Below are positions 33,868 through 41,968 of a stretch of 64,000 nucleotides of DNA, in pieces. Under the pieces are notes generated by a model. That model was not told where the DNA came from. It made no database searches and saw only the letters and a program-made list of their open reading frames with translations. The DNA is taken from positions 6,017,001 to 6,081,000 of the forward strand of contig NZ_BAAAWU010000001.1 in assembly GCF_039535235.1 (NCBI RefSeq), read 5' to 3'. Both the position numbers and the translations under genes were made by a program. Source of the DNA: Streptomyces roseoviridis. Lineage in GTDB: Bacteria > Actinomycetota > Actinomycetes > Streptomycetales > Streptomycetaceae. The number at the start of each line of letters is the position of its first letter. Position 1 is the first letter of the stretch.

Positions 33868-35181
33868 TCACGGCCGGAAGTGGCGCTCCAGACCCTGCCA
33901 CACGTCGTCGTAGGCGCGCTGCAGGTGGTCCGCCTCCGCCGCCTGCGCGGTGACGGTGACCGGCCAGCGGGTCTCGAACATGAAGGCCAGGCCGTCGTCG
34001 ATCTTCTGCGGCTTCAGCTCGGCGGCGCTCGCCTTGTCGAAGGTCTCGCGGTCCGGGCCGTGCGCGGACATCATGTTGTGCAGCGAGCCGCCGCCCGGCA
34101 CGAAGCCCTCCGCCTTGGCGTCGTACGCGCCCTCGATCAGGCCCATGTACTCGCTCATCACGTTCCGGTGGAAGTACGGCGGCCGGAAGGTGTCCTCGCC
34201 GACCAGCCAGCGCGGGGCGAAGACCACGAAGTCGACGCCGGCGAGGCCGGGGGTGTCCGACGGCGAGGTGAGCACCGTGAAGATCGACGGGTCCGGGTGG
34301 TCGTAGGAGATCGTCCCGATGACGTTGAAACGGCGCAGGTCGTAGACGTACGGCGTGTGGTTGCCGTGCCAGGCCACGACGTCCAGCGGCGAGTGGTCGT
34401 AGGTCGCGGCCCAGAGGTTGCCGCAGTACTTGTTGACCACCTCGACCGGGCCCTCGACGTCCTCGTACGCGGCGACCGGCGCCCGGAAGTCACGGGCGTT
34501 GGCCAGGCCGTTGGCGCCGATCGGGCCGAGGTCGGGGAGCTGGAACGGCGCCCCGTAGTTCTCGCAGACGTAGCCGCGGGCGGTCTCGTCCAGGAGCTCG
34601 ACGCGGAAGCGGACCCCGCGCGGGATCAGCGCCACCTCGCCGGGACCGGCCGCGAGGTCGCCGAGCTCGGTGCGCAGCAGCAGGCCGCCGTGCTCGGGGA
34701 CGATCAGGAGCTCGCCGTCGGCGTCGCTGAAGATCCGCTCCATGGAGGCGTTCGCGTGGTAGAGGTGCACGGCCATGCCGGCCCGCTGGGTCGCGTCGCC
34801 GTTGCCGCCCAGGGTCCACAGGCCGGCCAGCCAGTCCGTGCCGGGGGCCGGCTGCGGCAGCGGGTTCCAGCGCAGCCGGTTGGGGTCGGGCACGGCCTCG
34901 GTGAAGGGCGCGCTGCGCAGGGCGCCGTTGTCGATCCGCGCGAACGGCGGGTGCGCGGCCGAGGGGCGGATCCGGTAGAGCCAGGAGCGCCGGTTGTGCG
35001 CCCGCGGCTCGGTGAAGGCACTGCCGCTGAGCTGCTCCGCGTAGAGGCCGAGCGGCGCGCGCTGCGGCGAGTTACGGCCCTCCGGGAGGGCCCCCGGGAC
35101 GGCCTCCGAGCTGTGCTCGTTGCCGAAACCCGTGCTGTAGGTCAGCGCTTCGGCCGTCTTTCTCGCCTGTTCCGCGTTCAT
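33868..35181 (-). CDS. hmgA: Homogentisate 1,2-dioxygenase
   Basis: The 437-residue enzyme opens the aromatic ring of homogentisate to maleylacetoacetate in tyrosine/phenylalanine breakdown. The sequence is highly typical: LTYSTGFGNEHSSEAVPGALP near the start, NGLANARDF, and the Fe(II) ligands His338 (YFHRN), Glu344 (SEYMG) and His374 (MSAHGPD), equivalent to human His335, Glu341 and His371. The length matches the family. AGGAG precedes ATG 35181, and an inverted repeat at 35210-35233 lies over the promoter. Maleylacetoacetate isomerase and fumarylacetoacetase are not in this window. Confidence 0.96.
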   Translation of the reverse strand: MNAEQARKTAEALTYSTGFGNEHSSEAVPGALPEGRNSPQRAPLGLYAEQLSGSAFTEPRAHNRRSWLYRIRPSAAHPPFARIDNGALRSAPFTEAVPDPNRLRWNPLPQPAPGTDWLAGLWTLGGNGDATQRAGMAVHLYHANASMERIFSDADGELLIVPEHGGLLLRTELGDLAAGPGEVALIPRGVRFRVELLDETARGYVCENYGAPFQLPDLGPIGANGLANARDFRAPVAAYEDVEGPVEVVNKYCGNLWAATYDHSPLDVVAWHGNHTPYVYDLRRFNVIGTISYDHPDPSIFTVLTSPSDTPGLAGVDFVVFAPRWLVGEDTFRPPYFHRNVMSEYMGLIEGAYDAKAEGFVPGGGSLHNMMSAHGPDRETFDKASAAELKPQKIDDGLAFMFETRWPVTVTAQAAEADHLQRAYDDVWQGLERHFRP

Positions 35182-35209
35182 CGCCTGCTCCTGTCCTGAC
35201 GCTCACAAC

Positions 35210-35233
35210 AATCCTATGCATGACCGTAGGATT
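35210..35233. promoter_or_regulatory. Inverted-repeat operator upstream of hmgA
   Basis: AATCCTA (35210-35216) and TAGGATT (35227-35233) are perfect 7-base arms separated by 10 bases, 29 bases upstream of the hmgA ATG. On the minus strand TAGGAT at 35211-35216 would serve as the -10 box, so a bound regulator would block transcription. The GntR/UTRA protein at 33069 is the likely binder. Confidence 0.5.
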
Positions 35234-35412
35234 CCGCTCCCTCTCCCGTCAACGGGGCCGGGACGGGCGCGTCGCCGGGCACCTTGGACGGGGCCCGGCG
35301 ACGAGGGGTTCCCGGCGGCGGCCACCGGCCGGAACGCCCGCGCCCGTCGGGGAACCGCGGTCCGCCCCCTCGCGGTCCTCCGGCCCACCGCCGTCGCCCC
35401 ACCGGCCACGGC

Positions 35413-36078
35413 ATGATGGTCCCCGTGCCCCAGCCCACCCCGAAGCACTCGACCGCCCCGGGTCAGGCCCCGCTGCTCCGCCGCGCGCCCGTCCAGCAGC
35501 GCAGCGCCGCACGCCTCGCCCGCATCCTCGACGCCTGCGCCGAACTCCTCGACGAGACCGGCTACGAGGAGCTGAGCACCCGCGCCGTCGCCGCCCGCGC
35601 CGGCGTCCCCATCGGCTCCGTCTACCGCTTCTTCGGCAACAAGCGCGCCATGGTCACCGCCCTCGCCCACCGCAACCTCGACAGCTACGCCGCCCGGATC
35701 ACCGCCGGGCTCGCCGCGCTGCCGCCCGCCGACGCCCGGGGCGCCATCGACGCCGTCCTCGACGCGTACCTCGCCATGAAGCGGACCGTGCCCGGCTTCG
35801 GCCTCGTCGACTTCGGCATCCCCGCCCCCGTCCCGCCCGCCGGCGAGACCGCCGAGGAGGACCCCAACCGGCGGGTCGCCGAACGCATCTGCCGCCTGCT
35901 CGCCGCCTCGCTGGACCGGCCCGCCGACGAGACCCTGCTCCGCAAGGTCCTCGTCTGCGTCGAGGCCACCGACGCCCTCCTCCGCCTCGCCTTCCGCACC
36001 GACCCGTCCGGCGACCCCGCCCTGGTCGCCGAGACCCGCGCGCTCCTGCACGCCTACCTCGCGCCCGCCCTCCGGTAG
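35413..36078 (+). CDS. TetR/AcrR family regulator
   Basis: The protein of about 221 residues has a flexible N-terminus (VPVPQPTPKHST), then the TetR HTH: RSAARLARILDACAELLDETGYEELSTRAVAARAGVPIGSVYRFFGNKRAMVTAL. The C-terminal ligand domain is unassigned. Two adjacent ATG codons (35413, 35416) have no ribosome site, suggesting a leaderless message. It is divergent from hmgA and 101 bases before the molybdopterin oxidoreductase on the same strand. Confidence 0.85.
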   Translation: MMVPVPQPTPKHSTAPGQAPLLRRAPVQQRSAARLARILDACAELLDETGYEELSTRAVAARAGVPIGSVYRFFGNKRAMVTALAHRNLDSYAARITAGLAALPPADARGAIDAVLDAYLAMKRTVPGFGLVDFGIPAPVPPAGETAEEDPNRRVAERICRLLAASLDRPADETLLRKVLVCVEATDALLRLAFRTDPSGDPALVAETRALLHAYLAPALR

Positions 36079-36117
36079 GCCCCCGGCCCCTCGTCCGTGC
36101 GGGCCCCTGTCCCACCT

Positions 36118-36131
36118 CCCTACCGGTCGGT
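36118..36131. promoter_or_regulatory. Degenerate ACCGAC-N2-GTCGGT operator
   Basis: CCCTAC-CG-GTCGGT has a perfect right half and four of six matches in the left half to the dyad found at 57513 and 63028, and is likewise followed or preceded by AT (GTCGGTATG). It lies 49 bases before the oxidoreductase ATG. Confidence 0.45.
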
Positions 36132-36179
36132 ATGCTCGCACCTGCCCGCGCGCCACCGCCGTCGCCCCTGGGAGACCCC

Positions 36180-38405
36180 ATGTCCTCCGCCCCCTCCACC
36201 GCCCTGCGCATCTGCCCCCTGTGCGAAGCGACCTGCGGACTGACCCTCACCGTCGACGGCGGCCGGGTCACGGCCGCCCGAGGCGACCGCGACGACGTCT
36301 TCAGCCGGGGCTTCATCTGCCCCAAGGGCGCCGCGTTCCCCGAGGTCGACGCCGACCCCGACCGGCTCACCAGCCCGCTCGTCCGCGAGAACGGCGTCCT
36401 GCGCGAGGCCGGCTGGGACGAGGCGTTCGACCGCATCGCCGCCCGCATGCGGCCGCTGATCGAGGAACACGGGCCCAACGCCGTCGGCGTCGTCCTCGGC
36501 AACCCCAACGTCCACACCGTCGCCGGCGCCCTCTACCCGCCGCTGCTGATCGGCGCCCTCGGCACCCGCAACCTGTTCACCGCCTCCACCGTCGACCAGA
36601 TGCCCAAGCACGTCTCCAGCGGACTGCTCTTCGGCGACGCCTTCGCCATCCCCGTGCCGGACCTCGACCGCACCGACCACCTCCTGATGCTCGGCGCCAA
36701 CCCGCTCGACTCCAACGGCAGCCTGTGCACCGCCCCCGACTTCCCCGGGCGCCTCAAGGAGCTGCGCCGGCGCGGCGGCACCCTCACCGTCGTGGACCCG
36801 CGCCGCACCCGCACCGCCCGGCTCGCCGACCGCCACCTCGCCCTCCGCCCCGGCACCGACGCCCTCTTCCTCGCCGCCCTCGTCCACACCCTCTTCGCCG
36901 AGGACCTGACCGACCTGGGCCACCTCGCCGCCCACGTCGAAGGCGTCGACGAAGTCCGCCGGGCGGTGGAGGACTTCAGCCCCGAGGCGGTCGCCGCCCC
37001 CTGCGACCTGGACGCCGAGGCCATCCGGACCACCGCCCGCGAACTGGCCGCCGCACCCACCGCCGCCGTCTACGGACGCATGGGGTCCTCCACCGTCGCC
37101 TACGGCACCCTCGGCAACTGGCTCGTCGACGTCCTCAACGTCCTCACCGGCAACCTCGACCGGCCCGGCGGCGCCCTCTTCCCGCTGTCCGCGACCGCCC
37201 CCGCGCCCCGCCCGGCCGGGCCCGGCAAGGGCTTCGCGCTCGGCCGCTGGACCAGCCGGGTCTCCGGTCACCCCGAGGCCAAGGGCGAACTGCCGCTCGC
37301 CGCCCTCGCCGAGGAGATCGACACCCCGGGGGAGGGGCGCATCCGGGCCCTCATCACCATCGCCGCCAACCCCGTCCTGTCGGCCCCCGACGGCCGGCGC
37401 CTCGACGCGGCCCTCGCCTCCCTCGACTTCATGGTCGCCGTCGATCCGTACCTGGGCGAGACCGCCCGGCACGCCGACGTCGTCCTGCCCCCGCCGCCGC
37501 CCTCCCAGAGCGCCCACTTCGACTTCGCCTTCAACGGCTTCGCCGTCCGCAACCAGGTCCGCCACACCCCGCCCGCCGTCCCGCTCGGCGACGGCCGCAT
37601 GGACGAGTGCGAGATCCACGCCCGGCTGATCCTCGCCGTCTCCGGCATGCACGGCGCCCCGCCCGAGGCCGTCGACGCACTCGCCGTCGACAGCACCCTG
37701 GCCAAGGCCGTGACCCAGGAGCACTCGCCCGTGTACGGCGAGGACCCCCGGGCCGTCGCCGCCCGCCTCACCGGCGCCACCGGACCCGAGCGGCGCCTCG
37801 ACCTGATGCTGCGCCTCGGCCCGTACGGACGCTCCCACGGACTCACCCTCGACTCCCTGCGCGCCGCCCCGCACGGCATCGACCTCGGTCCGCTGCGGCC
37901 GCGGCTGCCCGGTCTCCTCAAGACCCGCAGCGGCCGGATCGAGCTGCTGCCCGCCCCGATCGCCGCCGACCTGCCCCGACTGCGCGCCGCGCTCGGCTCC
38001 GTACCCGATCCCGGCACCCTCCAGCTCGTCGGCCGGCGCCACCTGCGCTCCAACAACAGCTGGCTGCACAACGTCCCCGCCCTCACCGGCGGCTCCAACC
38101 GCTGCACCCTCCAGATCCACCCGGAGGACGCCGCCCGGCTCGGCCTCGAAGCCGGTGCCCTCGCCCGGGTCAAGGGGGAGGGCGGCGAGCTGGAGGCCGA
38201 GGTGGAGATCACCGACACGGTGCGTCCGGGCGTCGTCAGCCTCCCGCACGGCTGGGGCCACGACCGCCCCGGCACCCGGCTCGGGGTCGCCTCCCGGCGG
38301 CCCGGCGTCAACGTCAACCAGCTGCTCGACGGCTCACGGCTCGACCCCCTGTCGGGCACCGCCGTCCTCAACGGCTTCCCCGTCCACGTATCACCGCTGC
38401 TGTGA
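36180..38405 (+). CDS. Molybdopterin-dependent oxidoreductase (formate dehydrogenase/nitrate reductase family)
   Basis: The 741-residue protein has an N-terminal [4Fe-4S] motif C-x2-C-x3-C-x(27-28)-CPKG (CPLCEATCGL ... FICPKGAAF), the molybdopterin-binding domain (GNPNVHTVAGALYPPLLIGALGTRN, LLMLGANPLDSNGS, VVDPRRTRTARLADRHLALRPGTDALF) and a C-terminal molydop-binding domain (LHNVPALTGGSNRCTLQIHPEDAARLGL, VSLPHGWGHDRPG). There is no twin-Arg signal, so it is cytosolic. The residue at the expected metal-ligand position is not obvious. This single-subunit type often sits near acyl-CoA metabolism genes. The shared operator at 36118 agrees with that link. ATG 36180 follows GGGAG. Confidence 0.88.
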   Translation: MSSAPSTALRICPLCEATCGLTLTVDGGRVTAARGDRDDVFSRGFICPKGAAFPEVDADPDRLTSPLVRENGVLREAGWDEAFDRIAARMRPLIEEHGPNAVGVVLGNPNVHTVAGALYPPLLIGALGTRNLFTASTVDQMPKHVSSGLLFGDAFAIPVPDLDRTDHLLMLGANPLDSNGSLCTAPDFPGRLKELRRRGGTLTVVDPRRTRTARLADRHLALRPGTDALFLAALVHTLFAEDLTDLGHLAAHVEGVDEVRRAVEDFSPEAVAAPCDLDAEAIRTTARELAAAPTAAVYGRMGSSTVAYGTLGNWLVDVLNVLTGNLDRPGGALFPLSATAPAPRPAGPGKGFALGRWTSRVSGHPEAKGELPLAALAEEIDTPGEGRIRALITIAANPVLSAPDGRRLDAALASLDFMVAVDPYLGETARHADVVLPPPPPSQSAHFDFAFNGFAVRNQVRHTPPAVPLGDGRMDECEIHARLILAVSGMHGAPPEAVDALAVDSTLAKAVTQEHSPVYGEDPRAVAARLTGATGPERRLDLMLRLGPYGRSHGLTLDSLRAAPHGIDLGPLRPRLPGLLKTRSGRIELLPAPIAADLPRLRAALGSVPDPGTLQLVGRRHLRSNNSWLHNVPALTGGSNRCTLQIHPEDAARLGLEAGALARVKGEGGELEAEVEITDTVRPGVVSLPHGWGHDRPGTRLGVASRRPGVNVNQLLDGSRLDPLSGTAVLNGFPVHVSPLL

Positions 38406-38442
38406 CCTGGGGTTTTGCTCGTATTGCTCACACGTGAACATC

Positions 38443-38472
38443 TTGTTGACGCCGGAAGGGGCCACCTAACGT
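38443..38472 (+). promoter_or_regulatory. Promoter of the citrate-type transporter
   Basis: TTGTTG (38443-38448) and TAACGT (38467-38472) are separated by 18 bases in an unusually AT-rich gap. The predicted start near 38479 leaves a leader of about 48 bases with GAGG before ATG 38527. Confidence 0.5.
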
Positions 38473-38526
38473 CATCCGCACCGCCGCTCTGGCGGGAGTT
38501 CAAGGGTGAACGTGAGGTGTCCTCCC

Positions 38527-40032
38527 ATGCTGACCGTCCTCGGCTTCGCCATGATCGCGACCTTCCTGGTCCTGATCATGATGAAGAAGATGTCGCCGAT
38601 CGCGGCGCTCGTGCTCATTCCCGCGCTGTTCTGCGTCGCCGTCGGGCAAGGAGCCCAGCTGGGCGACTACGTCATCGAGGGGGTCGGCAAGCTGGCGCCC
38701 ACGGCCGCGATGCTGATGTTCGCGATCGTCTACTTCGGCGTGATGATCGACGTCGGCCTGTTCGACCCGATCGTCCGCGGCATCCTGCGCTTCTGCAAGG
38801 CCGACCCGGTGCGGGTGGTGGTCGGTACGGCGGTGCTCGCCGCGATCGTGTCGCTCGACGGCGACGGCTCGACCACCTTCATGATCACGGTCTCGGCGAT
38901 GTACCCGCTCTACAAGCGGCTCGGCATGAGCCTGGTCGTCATGACCGGTGTCGCCGCCATGGCCAACGGCGTCATGAACACCCTGCCCTGGGGTGGCCCC
39001 ACCGCGCGCGCCGCCACGGCGCTCAAGCTGGACGCGGGGGACGTCTTCGTCCCGATGATCCCGGCGCTCGCGACCGGTCTGCTGTTCGTCCTCGCCCTCT
39101 CCTACGTCCTCGGCCGCCGCGAGCGCCGGCGCATCGGCTATCTCAGCCTGGACGAGGCCCTCGCGCCGACGACCGGGACGGTCCTGGTCGCGACGGGCGG
39201 CGCCGCCGGCGCGGGCGCCGGTACGGGTTCGGGCGGCGGTACGGGGTCGGCCGCCGGTACGGGTTCGGGCGGCGGTACGGGGTCGGCCGCCGGTACGGGT
39301 TCGGGCGGCGCGGCCGGTACGGACGGGGCCGACGGGGGCCTGGGGGCCGGGCTGCCCGAGGGCGGTGCGCCGCCGGCCGAGGAGGACGGCTTCCAGGGGC
39401 TCGACCCGGACCGCGCGACCCTGCGGCCGAAGCTGTACTGGTTCAACGCCGGTCTCACCGTCGCCCTGCTCGGCGCGATGATCCTCGAACTGCTGCCGAT
39501 CCCGGTGCTCTTCCTGCTCGGCGCCGCGCTCGCGCTCACCGTCAACTTCCCGCAGATGGCCGACCAGAAGGCCCGTATCGCGGCCCACGCCGACAACGTC
39601 CTGAACGTCGCCGGCATGGTCTTCGCCGCCGCCGTCTTCACCGGCGTCCTCACCGGCACCGGCATGGTCAAGCACATGGCCGACTGGCTCGTCGGCGCCA
39701 TCCCGGAGGGCATGGGCCCGCACATGGCCCTGGTCACCGGTCTGCTGAGCCTGCCGCTCACCTACTTCATGTCGAACGACGGCTTCTACTTCGGCGTGCT
39801 GCCGGTCCTCGCCGAGGCCGGCGCGGCACACGGCGTGTCGCCGCTCGAGATCGCCCGCGCGTCGCTCGTCGGCCAGGCGCTGCACATGTCCAGCCCACTG
39901 GTTCCGGCGGTGTACGTGCTCGTCGGCATGGCGAAGGTGGAGTTCGGCGACCACACCCGCTTCGTGGTGAAGTGGGCGGCCCTCACCTCACTGGTGGTCC
40001 TCGGGGCGGGGATCCTCTTCGGGATCGTCTAG
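38527..40032 (+). CDS. CitMHS-family citrate/divalent-cation transporter
   Basis: The 501-residue transporter has about 11-12 helices in two halves. Helix 1 is MLTVLGFAMIATFLVLIM, followed by KKMSPIAALVLIPALF, MFAIVYFGVMIDVGLFDPIVRGIL, the conserved VSLDGDGSTTFMITVSAMYPLYKRL and NTLPWGGPTARAA. The second half has YFMSNDGFYFGVLPVLAEAG and GQALHMSSPLVPAVYVLVGM. These match the CitM/CitH proton symporters for citrate-metal complexes. The central cytoplasmic loop is expanded by a Gly/Ser/Thr/Ala repeat (see 39220-39310). No CitST-type two-component genes are adjacent. Confidence 0.92.
   Translation: MLTVLGFAMIATFLVLIMMKKMSPIAALVLIPALFCVAVGQGAQLGDYVIEGVGKLAPTAAMLMFAIVYFGVMIDVGLFDPIVRGILRFCKADPVRVVVGTAVLAAIVSLDGDGSTTFMITVSAMYPLYKRLGMSLVVMTGVAAMANGVMNTLPWGGPTARAATALKLDAGDVFVPMIPALATGLLFVLALSYVLGRRERRRIGYLSLDEALAPTTGTVLVATGGAAGAGAGTGSGGGTGSAAGTGSGGGTGSAAGTGSGGAAGTDGADGGLGAGLPEGGAPPAEEDGFQGLDPDRATLRPKLYWFNAGLTVALLGAMILELLPIPVLFLLGAALALTVNFPQMADQKARIAAHADNVLNVAGMVFAAAVFTGVLTGTGMVKHMADWLVGAIPEGMGPHMALVTGLLSLPLTYFMSNDGFYFGVLPVLAEAGAAHGVSPLEIARASLVGQALHMSSPLVPAVYVLVGMAKVEFGDHTRFVVKWAALTSLVVLGAGILFGIV
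39220..39310. repeat. 36-bp in-frame tandem repeat, 2.5 copies, inside the citrate transporter
   Basis: Units at 39220-39255 and 39256-39291 are identical, and 19 bases of a third follow. The encoded 12-residue unit is GTGSGGGTGSAA. It lies in the cytoplasmic loop between the two transporter halves and keeps frame. Confidence 0.92.
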
Positions 40033-40070
40033 AGGGCGAGGCCGTCCCTAGGGCCGGACGGGTGGAAGTG

Positions 40071-40100
40071 GGGCGGTGGCACGGCACGGTGTCACCGCCC
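40071..40100. terminator. Hairpin after the citrate transporter
   Basis: GGGCGGTG (40071-40078) pairs with CACCGCCC (40093-40100); the inner CAC/GTG triplets extend the stem past a mismatch. It lies 39 bases after the transporter stop. Confidence 0.65.
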
Positions 40101-40175
40101 GTCGTCATCTGATGACCAATAGTCAGATTATCGGCCTCATCGATCCGATATCGCTGTACGACTGGAGGAACCCCC

Positions 40176-40820
40176 ATGACCGCTCTGTCCGTCCGCCCCC
40201 TGCTGTCGACCCTCGTGGCCGGCCTCGCCCTGGGCGCCGTCACCCTGGCCGGGGCGCCCGCCGCGTTCGCGGCCCCGGGTGACGACGGCGACATCAAGGT
40301 GCACCGCAAGGGCACCGACGAGCCCGACCAGAGCAACCACCCCAAGGTCTGCGAGTTCCACTTCGCGGCCTTCAACTTCCGGGACATCCCGGGCTCGCAG
40401 ATCCGCTGGGACATCTACAACCAGCCCCCCACCAACTCCGAGTCGCTGCGCGACGGGCTCATCGCGCTCAACACCGCCGGCACCGGCTACAGCCCCGACA
40501 TGTCGCTGCCCGACGGCCAGTACAAGGTCGAGGTGACCTGGACCGGCCAGATGGGCGCGAAGAAGAGCAAGGTCTTCCGGGTCGACTGCGAGAACGGCAA
40601 CGGCGGCAACGGCAACGGCGGTCCCGGCGGCGGGAACGGCCACCACAAGCCGCCGCACGGCCCGGTCGGAGCGGGCGGCGGCGGAGTGGCGCAGACCATG
40701 GCCGCCGAGGAAGGCTCCGCGTTCGGCGTCGGATCGGCCCTCGCCGCGGGTCTCGCGGGCACCGCGGCTCTGGTCCTCGTCCGCCGTTCGCGCCGCCGCC
40801 GTGCCGATGGCGCCGCGTAG
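40176..40820 (+). CDS. Secreted, C-terminally membrane-anchored protein next to sortase F
   Basis: The 214-residue protein has a signal peptide ending AFA, then an extracytoplasmic domain (KVCEFHFAAFNFRDIPGSQIRWDIYN, YSPDMSLPDGQYKVEVTW, RVDCENG) with one cysteine pair. A Gly/Asn-rich linker, a hydrophobic helix (GSALAAGLAGTAALVLV) and RRSRRRR follow. This is the layout of a sortase substrate, but no LPxTG or LAxTG is visible before the helix (it reads VAQTMAAEEGS). TGGAGGAA precedes the ATG. It overlaps the sortase start, so the two are coupled. Confidence 0.75.
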   Translation: MTALSVRPLLSTLVAGLALGAVTLAGAPAAFAAPGDDGDIKVHRKGTDEPDQSNHPKVCEFHFAAFNFRDIPGSQIRWDIYNQPPTNSESLRDGLIALNTAGTGYSPDMSLPDGQYKVEVTWTGQMGAKKSKVFRVDCENGNGGNGNGGPGGGNGHHKPPHGPVGAGGGGVAQTMAAEEGSAFGVGSALAAGLAGTAALVLVRRSRRRRADGAA

Positions 40821-41670
40821 GTCCCCTTCCCCGCGCGGGACGGCCACCGCCGGCCGGGTCCCCGTCTCGTTCCCGGCGTCAGCGCCGGGCGAGCGGAGCC
40901 CGGGCCGGCCCCACCCGCGCGGGCCCGCCCGCCCGCGCGGCCGCACCACCACCCGCAGGCAGCGCCGGCTCCTCAGGCTCGCCAGAACCGTCGTCGTGAC
41001 CGTGTCCCTGGTCACCGGCGGCGTCTGGTGGGCGCAGGGCGAGGAGCCGGCGGGCCCCGCGCCGGCCGCCGCCGCCGCGCACGGCGCGGCGGCACCGGCG
41101 GGGTCGGCCGGGGCGGAAGGAAAGGCGGGCGGGGGCGACGGTGCCGGCACCCCGCGCCGCGCGGCCCGGGCCACCGCCGAGCCCACGGCCCCGCCCGCGC
41201 CCCTGGGCCGGTCCCGGCCCACCACCCTCGCCGTCCCCGCGATCACCATCGAGGCCCCCGTCATGGGGCTGGGCCTCGACAGCGAGGGGCGGCTCGCGAC
41301 CCCGCCGGTCGACAACCCGCGGATCGTCGGCTGGTACAAGAACGGCGTCACGCCCGGAGAGCGCGGCACCGCCGTCGTCGTCGGCCACCGCGACACCCGC
41401 ACCGGGCCCGCGATCTTCATCAACCTCAACTCCCTCTCCCCGGGCAACACCGTCCGGATCGCCCGCGCCGACGGCCGCGTCGCCGTCTTCACGGTCGACC
41501 GGGTGCGGACCTACGCCAAGTCCGCCTTCCCCGACAAGGAGGTGTACGGCGCCGCGAACCGCCCCGAACTGCGCCTGCTGACCTGCGGCGGAAGCTTCCA
41601 GGCCAAGGAGGGGTACGCCTCCAACATCGTCGTGTTCGCCCACCTCACCGGCGTCGAACGGCAGATCTGA
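40807..41670 (+). CDS. Class F sortase
   Basis: The sortase has about 287 residues: a basic N-terminus, one membrane anchor (TVVVTVSLVTGGVWWAQG), an Ala/Pro linker and the catalytic barrel. The catalytic His is in VVGHRDTRTG (about 194), Cys in LLTCGGSF (about 260) and Arg in RPELRLLTC, the class F arrangement found in actinobacteria. Other cues are PAITIEAPVMGLGLDS, WYKNGVTPGERGTAVVVG and RVRTYAKSAFPDKEVYG. Starts at GTG 40801 or ATG 40807 both overlap the upstream gene. The role is transpeptidation of a surface protein, probably the neighbour. Confidence 0.88.
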   Translation: MAPRRSPSPRGTATAGRVPVSFPASAPGERSPGRPHPRGPARPRGRTTTRRQRRLLRLARTVVVTVSLVTGGVWWAQGEEPAGPAPAAAAAHGAAAPAGSAGAEGKAGGGDGAGTPRRAARATAEPTAPPAPLGRSRPTTLAVPAITIEAPVMGLGLDSEGRLATPPVDNPRIVGWYKNGVTPGERGTAVVVGHRDTRTGPAIFINLNSLSPGNTVRIARADGRVAVFTVDRVRTYAKSAFPDKEVYGAANRPELRLLTCGGSFQAKEGYASNIVVFAHLTGVERQI

Positions 41671-41693
41671 CACGGGCGGCCCCACGCGGGAAG

Positions 41694-41741
41694 GGCCGTT
41701 CCGCCGGCCGTTCCGCCGGCCGTTCCGCCGGCCGTTCCGCC
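41694..41741. repeat. 12-bp tandem repeat, four copies
   Basis: GGCCGTTCCGCC is repeated exactly four times and then decays into GGCCGTCCGTCC and similar pieces to about 41765. It lies just after the sortase stop; the GGC/GCC content could fold into hairpins and end transcription. Confidence 0.9.
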
Positions 41742-41910
41742 GGCCGTCCGTCCGGCCGGTCCGCCGGGGTCGCCCGACGGCGGGCCGAGGCCCCGGCGAG
41801 GACGGATCCGCCGGTTCACCGGCGCCGCTCCCGTGCGGGAGGGCCGTGGACACGGCGGGGGGTGGAGGGCGAGGATCGGTCCGCACCGGGAGAAGGGGCC
41901 TGGCGCCAAA

Positions 41911-41929
41911 AAACTAACAGCGCTAGTTT
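41911..41929. promoter_or_regulatory. TetR-type operator AAACTAAC-AGC-GCTAGTTT
   Basis: Eight-base arms differ at one position across a 3-base spacer, in the only AT-rich patch upstream of the aldehyde dehydrogenase gene (start 41969). The left half recurs at 47203, in front of the TetR gene at 46499 and the acyl-CoA dehydrogenase at 47240. Confidence 0.6.
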
Positions 41930-41968
41930 GGGTGTGCCCGTGCCCCGACATGCGAGGAGAGACAGCGG

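Noticed and set aside
36118..36131. Operator belonging only to the TetR gene at 35413
   Set aside because: The site is downstream of that gene and matches the dyad of the 57513/63028 sites better than anything upstream of 35413, so it was grouped with the latter, at low confidence.
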